DNA of 6,039 nt from Rhizobiaceae bacterium. GTDB lineage: Bacteria > Pseudomonadota > Alphaproteobacteria > Rhizobiales > Rhizobiaceae. The notes beneath the pieces were generated by a model. The model worked only from the letters and a program-made list of their open reading frames with translations, made no database searches and was not told the origin of the DNA. The position numbers and the translations under genes are program-made. The stretch lies in contig JAEUMA010000405.1 of the NCBI GenBank assembly GCA_016793565.1, forward strand, positions 1 to 6,039, read 5' to 3'. Below, one piece after another: positions 1 to 5,627 of this stretch. Within the stretch, counting starts at the first letter, position 1. Every line of letters starts with the position of its first letter.

Positions 1-193
1 GCGCCGCGTCGCCTGAGAGGCCGCCGGCATCAGCGAATGCCGCCGCTCCAAGCGCGGCCGCGCGCGCGCGTAGATCGGGATTCGGTTCTACGACGATCGC
101 GTCGGCAGGCTTCAGCTCGCCGGCGGCGATCCAGCCGGCCAGCATGGCGTAGCCCATATTACCCGCGCCGACGAGCACGACCTTTTCCGACAT
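1..193 (-). CDS. proC: Pyrroline-5-carboxylate reductase, N-terminal part (cut by window edge)
   Basis: The product is the NAD(P)H-dependent cytosolic enzyme that reduces 1-pyrroline-5-carboxylate to L-proline, the last step of proline synthesis. Only the first 64 residues are in the window; the family is usually about 270 residues. The visible part is a Rossmann dinucleotide-binding start: a hydrophobic beta strand, then the glycine-rich motif GAGNMG at residues 9-14, then YAMLAGW (15-21), and a second strand ending in VVEPNPDLR, all typical of ProC. The ATG at 193 is preceded by GGGAG (minus strand, 205-201) at about 7 bases spacing, a good ribosome binding site. It lies 33 bases downstream of the ExoQ-like gene on the same strand with no visible hairpin between, so read-through from the polysaccharide genes is possible. 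Functionally it looks unrelated to the neighbours and probably marks the locus edge. The family call is fairly secure; exact identity needs the missing C-terminal dimerisation domain. Confidence 0.85.
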   Translation of the reverse strand, partial: MSEKVVLVGAGNMGYAMLAGWIAAGELKPADAIVVEPNPDLRARAAALGAAAFADAGGLSGDAA

Positions 194-226
194 CAACCGT
201 CTCCCTTGCGGCCGTTTGCAGCCTGC

Positions 227-1582
227 TCAGCCTTTAGCATGGGCCGGCCGATGGTAAACACCGGATCGCGCCTCGAACGAGGAGGGGAGGGGGAAACGCG
301 ACACGATGCGCAGGCCGAGCACGCCCAGCACGCAGAACAGCCAGACCGGGTCGACGCGGCGGAAAAAGAAGCTCTCCAGGAAGGCGTTGAGCGTGGTGAA
401 CAGCACGATCATCATGAAGAGGTCGCCGAGAAACACGTTCTCCTTGAGCAAGGGAATGCGCAGATAGTCGCGCAGCGGCTGCACGATCAGAACCATCACC
501 GCGGCCGCGAGCGCCGGCAACCCCATCATGACCGCCACGTCCATATAGCCATTGTGCCCGTGGACAATGTTGCGGATATCCCAGTCGCGGTCGAATACCT
601 GGTCAATCTCGGTGACCACAGGGGTGCCCCAGAAGCTGTCGTAGCCGTAGCCGGTCAAAGGCCGATGGGAGATCATTTCGCCCGAGAACGCCCACAGCGA
701 CGTGCGGCCGGTATAGGTCAGGTCGGGCGCATAGTGGTGCCAGAGGTCGTTCAGGAAAGGGATGAAGACGATGCCGAGCGTGCCGAGGGCCGTTCCGATT
801 ATGGAGGCCGCGAAGACGATCGGCACCAGGAGGCGCATGCCGATCACGTTGGGAACAATCACCAGAACGATCGCCAGCGGCACGAGGCCTGCCGTCGTCT
901 TGGAGCCGGTGTTGGCCATGAATATCATCGCGAACACGAACAGCGCAATGCCGGACTTGAGCCAGCCGCGCCGCGCCAGGTAGATGCCGGCGAAGCTGTA
1001 GCAGGCCATCACCGGACTGGCGATGTTCTTGTGCGAGAAGATGCCGCGCCAGAAGCCGACATGCTCAGGTTCGAACACATTCGGCCCGTGCACTGCCAGC
1101 GACGGGAAAAACAGCACGCCGACGAAGCACAGCCCGACGATCACCGCCCCGGAAAAGGCAAACACCGCCGAAAAGCCGTCGCCGTCCCTGGGCAGCACGA
1201 GTACGGCCGCGACCGCGACGATGCCGATCAACGTAAAGAATATCGCGCGCATCGCTGCAGGGGGCTCGGCCGCATTCAGTGCGGACAGGAGCAGAAATCC
1301 CAGCATCAGCAGCCACCAGGGGCTGAGCAGGGCTGCCAGCTTGCGCGGCGCCGCGAGCGTAGCCATCGCGAAGACGGCGAGGCCGCCGAGCAGGCTGAAG
1401 CCGATCTGGTTGAGAATGTCGCCGCCGCCTTCCGCCGCGCCGCCGGCCGGCTGGAAGGGCCGGAACGACAGGATCAGGACGGTGAAGATGACGGTGGCCG
1501 CAGCCGTCGCGACCTGGCTCGGCGAGTAGGACGCGATTTTCGAGGTGTCGTCAGTTCTTCTCGGGCTGGCGGTACTGCTCAT
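227..1582 (-). CDS. ExoQ/Wzy-like polysaccharide polymerase (O-antigen ligase superfamily membrane protein)
   Basis: This 451-residue inner-membrane protein has roughly 10-12 predicted membrane segments (for example around residues 24-40, 57-78, 83-102, 111-130, 137-160, 211-224, 233-247, 250-276, 355-369 and 386-403). The motifs are those of the O-antigen ligase/polymerase (Wzy_C) superfamily: GIFSHKN at 180-186, TGSKTT at 225-230, LTYTGRTSLW at 288-297, RPLTGYGYDSFW at 307-318, and HGHNGYMDV at 341-349. The last two lie in or beside the large loop between 277 and 354, where family members carry catalytically important Arg and His residues. Among relatives it most resembles ExoQ, which polymerises succinoglycan repeat units in the periplasm; a WaaL-type ligase cannot be excluded. 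The start at 1582 overlaps the upstream glycosyltransferase by 32 bases. No in-frame ATG follows until residue 73, inside a membrane segment, so this start is favoured despite no clear Shine-Dalgarno; translation may depend on coupling to the upstream gene. Confidence 0.85.
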   Translation of the reverse strand: MSSTASPRRTDDTSKIASYSPSQVATAAATVIFTVLILSFRPFQPAGGAAEGGGDILNQIGFSLLGGLAVFAMATLAAPRKLAALLSPWWLLMLGFLLLSALNAAEPPAAMRAIFFTLIGIVAVAAVLVLPRDGDGFSAVFAFSGAVIVGLCFVGVLFFPSLAVHGPNVFEPEHVGFWRGIFSHKNIASPVMACYSFAGIYLARRGWLKSGIALFVFAMIFMANTGSKTTAGLVPLAIVLVIVPNVIGMRLLVPIVFAASIIGTALGTLGIVFIPFLNDLWHHYAPDLTYTGRTSLWAFSGEMISHRPLTGYGYDSFWGTPVVTEIDQVFDRDWDIRNIVHGHNGYMDVAVMMGLPALAAAVMVLIVQPLRDYLRIPLLKENVFLGDLFMMIVLFTTLNAFLESFFFRRVDPVWLFCVLGVLGLRIVSRFPLPSSFEARSGVYHRPAHAKG

Positions 1583-2546
1583 TTTGGTAGCCGAACTCGG
1601 CGAGAACCCGCCCGATGCCGATGTGGACGTGATACATGCCGATGGCGAGAGAGCCCGACTTGACTGTCTTCAGCGCCGCGCGGAATGGCGATGCGGCCAG
1701 CAGCGCCACGCTCTTGGCTACCGTGCGCGCTTTGCCGAACGGCTCGTTGGCGCGCTTGCGCTTCTCGACGAGCGTCGAAATCACCCCGTTGCGAAGGCCG
1801 CGCGCCCTGATCCAGTCCGACTGGATGCGGCGTTCCGGTATCGTCTCGTGCACCGGCGCCTCGGCGCACCATGCAAGCTTGAAGCCCTTGGCAACGGTAC
1901 GGCTCAGGAAGTCGGAATCGCCGCCGCCCATGAAATTGAAGCGCAGATCGAGGAAGGGCATGCCCATCTTTTCGAGAACGTTGCGGCCGACCAGCAAATT
2001 GCCCGAGGAGTAAAGGATCGGCACCACGCCCGTCTCGTGGTAGTGCGGATAGAAGATCGGATGGTCGGCCCACTTCCGATGCTCCGGCTTCTCGAAGATC
2101 GGCAGCTGCGGGCCGCCGACGATGTCGACGCCGAACTTCTCGCGCGTGGCGCACATGTTCTCCAGCCAGTGCGGGTCGGCGATTTCGTCGTCGTCGATCA
2201 CCAGCAGCGATTTGAAGTTCGGGAAGTTGACCAGCGCGGTCAGCCATCCGGCGTTGTAGGCGTTGCAATTGCCGCGGTCATGCGCGACGATCAGCATGCC
2301 GTTGACCGCGCCGCTGTCGAACAGCGGCTTCACGGCCTCGGCACCTTCGCGCTTCTCCGCCTCGTTTTCCATGATGATGACGGCGAACTTTCGCTTGGTC
2401 ACCTGCGCTCGCACGGAGTTCAGCGTCAAAAGCAGATGGTCGGGTCGCTTGAAGGTCGGCGTGGTGACCACGACCTCGATCTCGTCCGTGCGCAACCCGG
2501 GCGTGCGGGCCAGCACGGATATGTTGTCGGTCATCATGAAACCCAT
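1551..2546 (-). CDS. Family 2 glycosyltransferase (GT-A fold, ExoM-like)
   Basis: This is a cytoplasmic or membrane-associated GT2 enzyme of 331 residues, expected to add one sugar from a nucleotide-sugar donor to a lipid-linked repeat unit. The N-terminal Rossmann-like start VTTPTFKRPDHLLLTLNSV is at 27-45. RGNCNAYNAG at 91-100 matches the RNxArN-type motif of the family. IDDDEI at 117-122 is the metal/nucleotide-sugar binding acidic cluster. GNLLVGR (182-188) and GGGDSDFLSR (207-216) form the acceptor-side region with the probable catalytic acid, and ARGLRNGVI follows near 248. The overall pattern resembles rhizobial ExoM-type enzymes, but the sugar specificity cannot be read. I chose the ATG at 2546, which has GGAAG 4 bases upstream. 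A TTG at 2561 with AGGTGG about 7 bases upstream would add five residues, and ATGs at 2537 and 2534 are also possible. It is the first gene of the leftward unit and overlaps the ExoQ-like gene at its 3' end. Confidence 0.85.
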   Translation of the reverse strand: MGFMMTDNISVLARTPGLRTDEIEVVVTTPTFKRPDHLLLTLNSVRAQVTKRKFAVIIMENEAEKREGAEAVKPLFDSGAVNGMLIVAHDRGNCNAYNAGWLTALVNFPNFKSLLVIDDDEIADPHWLENMCATREKFGVDIVGGPQLPIFEKPEHRKWADHPIFYPHYHETGVVPILYSSGNLLVGRNVLEKMGMPFLDLRFNFMGGGDSDFLSRTVAKGFKLAWCAEAPVHETIPERRIQSDWIRARGLRNGVISTLVEKRKRANEPFGKARTVAKSVALLAASPFRAALKTVKSGSLAIGMYHVHIGIGRVLAEFGYQNEQYRQPEKN

Positions 2547-2579
2547 CGAGCTTCCGTCCAATCCGCAGCCACCTGAAAT

Positions 2580-2636
2580 GAAACGTCACACGAAGGTTAA
2601 GAAAAAGTAAATATCTCAGCCGTGTAGCGACGTTTC
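2580..2636. repeat. Imperfect inverted repeat with AT-rich loop
   Basis: The left arm GAAACGTCACACG (2580-2592) pairs with the right arm CGTGTAGCGACGTTTC (2621-2636): 8 base pairs (GAAACGTC/GACGTTTC) plus 5 (ACACG/CGTGT), interrupted by a 3-base bulge AGC. The 28-base loop (2593-2620) is AT-rich. It lies upstream of the leftward glycosyltransferase, with the nearer arm 34 bases from its ATG. It could be a two-half-site operator or, if transcribed leftward, a 5' leader stem. It is not followed by a T-run on either strand, so it is not a classical terminator. Confidence 0.5.
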
Positions 2637-2719
2637 GTCTCGCTTTGTACTCGTTCATGCATTTCCTAGCGGAGCTTAATCAACATTTTATTACGTGCTG
2701 CTAAAGAAATTTCCGACAC

Positions 2720-2726
2720 GAGGTGA
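2720..2726 (+). promoter_or_regulatory. Shine-Dalgarno GAGGTGA deciding the start of the family 4 glycosyltransferase
   Basis: GAGGTGA is a strong match to the 16S anti-Shine-Dalgarno and is followed directly by two consecutive ATG codons (2727 and 2730). The GAGG core is 3 bases from the first ATG and 6 from the second, so the second (2730) has the more usual spacing. The choice changes the protein by one methionine only. Confidence 0.6.
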
Positions 2727-2729
2727 ATG

Positions 2730-3923
2730 ATGCATCTTCTGTTTGTGACATCGCTGGTCCCTGACGGCCAGCCTTCCACCGGATACGAGATCGCCAACGC
2801 CGCGATCATCGACGGCTTGCGGCGTGTCGGCGCCAAGGTCACGGTTCTGGGCTTCACCTGGCCAGACGGCAGGCCGCTGGAGCCGGAGAGCACGGTGGTG
2901 CTGGGGCAGGTCGACGTGCGCACCGACAGCGCTAGCGGTGTGCAGAAGCTGCGCTGGCTCGGCCATGCGGTGGCGACCGGGCTGACCTTTTCTTCGGTCA
3001 AGTTGCGGGCCGTGACCCGCGAGGCTGTGCGTGAGGCGATCCGCTCGGTCGGACCCTTCGACGCCTATGTCCTCAACGCGGTTCCGCTTGCCGGCGCATT
3101 CGAGGACGTCTTCACTGACAGGCCGCAGATCTTTGTCGCCCACAATGTAGAGCACCGCTCCGCCGCCGAAAACGCTGCGGCGGCCAAAAGCCTGGTCGAG
3201 CGCCTGATGTTCCAGCGCGAGGCGCGCCTGCTGGAGGCGTTGGAGCGGCGGTTGTGTGCGCGCGCGGCCTTCGTCTTCACCTTGGCCAATGAGGACATTT
3301 CTGCGCTCGGCCTTGGCGGCAGCGGCAGGGCGCTTGCTTTGCCGCTCGTCACGCGCGCGCACGCGCCGGAGCCTTCCGTGCTGCCGATCGCGCATGATCT
3401 CGCGCTGATCGGCACCTGGACGTGGCAGCCCAACCGCATCGGCCTGGAGTGGTTCCTCTCGGAGGTGCGACCGCGCCTCGACCCGTCCATATCGGTGGCG
3501 GTGGCCGGCGGCACGCCGGCGGATTTGGCGTCCGCCTGGCCGGACGTGCGGTTTCTGGGCCGCGTCCCGGATGCGGTCGACTTCGTGAAGTCCGCCGCGG
3601 TCATTCCGCTGGTGAGCCGCGCCGGCACCGGCGTTCAGTTGAAGACGCTGGAGACCTTCGAACTCGGCATGCCTTCGGTAGCGACGCCGCGCTCGATCAG
3701 GGGCATCGCCGACATTCCCGCCAACTGCACGGTGGCTGACGATCCGGCCCAGTTCGCGCTCGCCGTCGACGCGGCGGTAGTGCGGGCACGCTCCGGTGAC
3801 CGGATGCTGCTCGACGGCCGTGCCTTCCACGCAGCGCAGGCGCACCGTCTTGATGCGGCTCTCGCCGAGGGGCTGCAGGCGCTGGCGTCGCGCCTCGAGA
3901 ACAAGGCACGGAGCGCGGCATGA
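2730..3923 (+). CDS. Family 4-type glycosyltransferase (GT-B fold)
   Basis: This 397-residue protein has two Rossmann-like halves and is expected to transfer a sugar to the lipid-linked polysaccharide precursor at the cytoplasmic membrane face. The N-terminal acceptor domain begins MHLLFVTSLVPDG with STGYEIANAAI at 16-26, typical of family 4. FVAHNVEHRSA (135-145) corresponds to the HN-containing strand near the domain linker. The C-terminal donor domain starts at IGTWTWQPNRIGLEWFL (227-243), followed by FLGRVPD (275-281) and GTGVQLKTLETFELGMPS (299-316). In this last block Glu308 matches the second Glu of the EX7E signature, while the first position is Thr300, a variation I recall from the GT4 subgroup used in PEP-CTERM/exosortase exopolysaccharide loci. 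Sugar specificity is unknown. It is the first gene of the rightward unit, with a strong ribosome binding site, and its TGA overlaps the next gene's ATG (ATGA, 3920-3923), implying translational coupling. Confidence 0.85.
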   Translation: MHLLFVTSLVPDGQPSTGYEIANAAIIDGLRRVGAKVTVLGFTWPDGRPLEPESTVVLGQVDVRTDSASGVQKLRWLGHAVATGLTFSSVKLRAVTREAVREAIRSVGPFDAYVLNAVPLAGAFEDVFTDRPQIFVAHNVEHRSAAENAAAAKSLVERLMFQREARLLEALERRLCARAAFVFTLANEDISALGLGGSGRALALPLVTRAHAPEPSVLPIAHDLALIGTWTWQPNRIGLEWFLSEVRPRLDPSISVAVAGGTPADLASAWPDVRFLGRVPDAVDFVKSAAVIPLVSRAGTGVQLKTLETFELGMPSVATPRSIRGIADIPANCTVADDPAQFALAVDAAVVRARSGDRMLLDGRAFHAAQAHRLDAALAEGLQALASRLENKARSAA

Positions 3924-4711
3924 ACTCGCATCAGATGATACGGCAGCGCGACAGCCTCCCCCGCCGCGACATCCTCGGCGTGCCTGTGGTGGCGATCGGC
4001 TGGGACGAGGCGCTGGATTTCGTCGCGAGCCATGTCGAGCGTGGCGAGTTCCTGCGGCTGGGCTGGCTCAATGCCAACAACGCCAACATGATGTTCGACC
4101 GCCCGGACTACCGCTCCGCCCTCGATGAATTCGTCATTTTGCCGGACGGGGTCGGCGTCGATATCGCTTCGTGGATCCTGCACGGCAGCGCTTTCCCAGC
4201 CAACCTCAACGGCACCGATCTGACGCCGGCGCTTCTTCAGCGCGTCGGCAAGCCCATGCGGGTGGCGCTGATGGGCTCTAGGCTGCCGGTCTGCGAAATG
4301 ACGGCGGCGAGCTTCCGCGAGATCGCTCCGCAGCACGACTATCGCGTGATCGTCGACGGCTTCTTCAAGCCCGAGGAGCAAGAGGGCGTACTGAAGGCCA
4401 TTGCCGATTACCGGCCCGACATGCTGCTGGTCGCCATGGGCGTGCCTCGTCAGGAAATCTTCATCGCGCGCGCCGTCACGCCGGCTCACTGCACGGTGGC
4501 GATCGCCGTGGGCGCGCTGTTCGACCTGCATACGGGTGTCGTTCCCAGGGCTTCCATGCCTATGCGCAAGCTCCGGCTGGAGTGGCTGTCGCGGCTGCTT
4601 CATGAGCCGCGCCGCCTTTGGCGTCGCTATATCATCGGCAATCCGCAGTTTCTCATGCGCGTCTTCGCTGCCCGCTTCGGTGGTCGCAAAGGCAAGAACG
4701 CACCGCTCTAG
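3920..4711 (+). CDS. WecG/TagA/CpsF family (GT26) glycosyltransferase
   Basis: GT26 enzymes are membrane-associated and usually add the second sugar of a lipid-linked unit: WecG transfers ManNAcA to lipid I of enterobacterial common antigen, and TagA transfers ManNAc in wall teichoic acid linkage synthesis. At 263 residues this one has normal length and a full motif set: DILGVPV (17-23), LNANNANM (50-57), ILPDGVGVDIASWIL (73-87) with Asp76 at the position of the proposed catalytic base of TagA, NLNGTDLTPALL (95-106), LLVAMGVPRQE (169-179), GALFDLHTGVVPRA (198-211), and the Arg-rich C-terminal appendage RLEWLSRLLHEPRRLWRRY (219-237), which in TagA is linked to membrane and lipid-phosphate binding. 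The ATG at 3920 overlaps the upstream TGA by four bases; Met6 is an alternative start. The family call is strong; donor and acceptor are unknown. Its presence suggests an undecaprenyl-phosphate-linked, Wzx/Wzy-type pathway. Confidence 0.92.
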   Translation: MNSHQMIRQRDSLPRRDILGVPVVAIGWDEALDFVASHVERGEFLRLGWLNANNANMMFDRPDYRSALDEFVILPDGVGVDIASWILHGSAFPANLNGTDLTPALLQRVGKPMRVALMGSRLPVCEMTAASFREIAPQHDYRVIVDGFFKPEEQEGVLKAIADYRPDMLLVAMGVPRQEIFIARAVTPAHCTVAIAVGALFDLHTGVVPRASMPMRKLRLEWLSRLLHEPRRLWRRYIIGNPQFLMRVFAARFGGRKGKNAPL

Positions 4712-4755
4712 GAGCAGCCATGAACGCCGCGCCGGAGGGCCGACACTGCGCATGA
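4710..4755 (+). other. Mini-ORF with strong Shine-Dalgarno, stop-start coupled to the DUF6492-like gene
   Basis: AGGAG (4710-4714) lies 5 bases before an ATG at 4720 that opens an 11-codon ORF, MNAAPEGRHCA. Its TGA (4753-4755) overlaps the ATG of the next gene (4752-4754) as ATGA. The mini-ORF is in a different frame from the next gene. It may be a leader whose translation feeds reinitiation at 4752, since the next gene's own GGAGG (4734-4738) is 13 bases from its ATG, longer than usual. It could equally be a chance product or the remnant of a frameshifted N-terminus. The peptide has no recognisable domain. Confidence 0.45.
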
Positions 4756-5615
4756 AGACCGCTATTGTCACGGCGAGCTACGCTCCCGATTTCGAACGCT
4801 GCCGCCTGCTTTGCGAAACGCTCGATGCCCATGTCGAGGGTTTCACCCGGCACTACATCCTGGTCGAGCATGCCGATGTCGCGATCTTCCGCGAACTGGA
4901 ATCGCCGACCCGCGTGATCGTAGACGAGCGGGACCTGCTGCCCGGATGGCTGCGTTCCTTTCCCGATCCGCTCAGTTTCGGGCGCAAGCGCATTTGGCTT
5001 TCGCTGCGCACCAAGCCGTTGCGTGGGTGGCACGCGCAACAGCTGCGCCGCATCGCCATTGCCGCGCATGCCGACGAGGACGCGTTGTTCTACGTCGATT
5101 CGGACGTCGCCTTCCTGAAGCCGTTTTCTGCGGATCGGCTGTGGCGCGGCACGGACGCGCGCCTTTTCCGGCGCGACAACGTTCTTGCTGGTCCGGGTAA
5201 CGGCGACCAGAAGACTTGGTCGCGCAACGCCGGCGCCGCGCTCGGCATCGAGAGGCCGGCGGTTTCTCCGCACGACTACATCACAACGCTGATCGCCTGG
5301 CGACGGGACGCCACGCTCGGCATGTGCCGCCGCATCGAGGAGAAGCACGGCCGGCACTGGGTCGAGGTCATCGGCGCCGAGCGCCAGTTTTCGGAATGCC
5401 TGCTCTACGGTCGTTACGCCGACGAGGTGATCGCCGGCGCGGGCCACTTCCATGATGGGCGCGAGTTCTGCCGGGTCCGCTGGTTCGGTCCGTCGCTTTC
5501 GGACGAGGAATTCCGCGAATTCATCGATGGCATGGCGCCCGAGCAAGTGGCGATCGGCATGCAGTCCTTCATCGGAACCGATATCGACCGCATCCGCCGG
5601 CTGATCGGAAAGTAA
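4752..5615 (+). CDS. DUF6492-like protein, probable GT-A-fold glycosyltransferase
   Basis: No characterised homologue is recognised. The sequence pattern is like that of DUF6492 proteins found in rhizobial polysaccharide loci; this assignment is from memory of the family, not a search. The protein is 287 residues with no signal peptide or membrane segment. It starts with a GT-A-like strand, KTAIVTASYAPDFERCRLL (2-20). It then has HYILVEHADVAIF (34-46), GWHAQQLRRIAIA (92-104), FYVDSDVAFLKPF (113-125) whose DSD at 116-118 looks like a metal-binding DXD motif, RQFSECLLYG (211-220) with Glu215 as a plausible acceptor-side acid, and IGMQSFIGTD (268-277) near the C-terminus. A nucleotide-sugar-dependent transfer to the same repeat unit is inferred from the DXD motif and the neighbours. 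I chose the ATG at 4752 because the homologous-looking strand begins there; the ATG at 4720 is out of frame. It is the last gene of the rightward unit, 40 bases after the GT26 gene, and meets a convergent gene 12 bases on. Confidence 0.75.
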   Translation: MKTAIVTASYAPDFERCRLLCETLDAHVEGFTRHYILVEHADVAIFRELESPTRVIVDERDLLPGWLRSFPDPLSFGRKRIWLSLRTKPLRGWHAQQLRRIAIAAHADEDALFYVDSDVAFLKPFSADRLWRGTDARLFRRDNVLAGPGNGDQKTWSRNAGAALGIERPAVSPHDYITTLIAWRRDATLGMCRRIEEKHGRHWVEVIGAERQFSECLLYGRYADEVIAGAGHFHDGREFCRVRWFGPSLSDEEFREFIDGMAPEQVAIGMQSFIGTDIDRIRRLIGK

Positions 5616-5627
5616 GGCGGGACCGCT

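Larger units (their letters stand above)
2547..2729. promoter_or_regulatory. Divergent intergenic region, likely promoters for both polysaccharide units
   Basis: This 183-base gap separates the leftward glycosyltransferase from the rightward one, so promoters for both units are expected here. From about 2577 to 2715 it is clearly AT-richer than the coding DNA on either side, with runs such as GGTTAAGAAAAAGTAAATAT (2595-2614) and AACATTTTATTAC (2682-2694). No consensus sigma-70 pair at good spacing could be picked by eye on either strand; TATTTA (minus strand, 2613-2608) and TATTAC or GCTAAA (plus strand, 2689 and 2700) are only weak -10 candidates. It also holds an imperfect inverted repeat (listed separately). 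I see no coding potential in it. Confidence 0.6.

Noticed and set aside
59..70. Alternating CG tract (six CG units), possible Z-DNA
   Set aside because: It lies inside proC, where Arg-Ala codons in a high-GC genome explain it; similar short tracts occur elsewhere (for example around 3351-3366).
206..1663. 485-codon open frame on the plus strand opposite the ExoQ-like gene
   Set aside because: Its translation is a Glu/Arg/His/Gln-rich low-complexity string with no domain, the usual antisense shadow of a high-GC membrane-protein gene; the minus strand carries clear motifs over the same bases.
1545..2576. 343-codon open frame on the plus strand opposite the family 2 glycosyltransferase
   Set aside because: It is an antisense shadow with no recognisable motifs, while the minus-strand frame has a complete GT2 motif set.
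2691..3845. 384-codon open frame on the minus strand opposite the family 4 glycosyltransferase
   Set aside because: It has Arg/His/Gln-rich composition without hydrophobic-core patterning; the plus-strand gene explains the region and has a strong ribosome binding site.
3635..4771. 378-codon open frame on the minus strand across the GT4/GT26 junction
   Set aside because: It is a shadow of two well-supported plus-strand genes joined by an ATGA overlap.
5616..5627. GCGG-GA-CCGC mini-hairpin in the convergent gap as a terminator
   Set aside because: The stem is only 4 bp with a 2-base loop and no following T-run on either strand, which is too weak to call.
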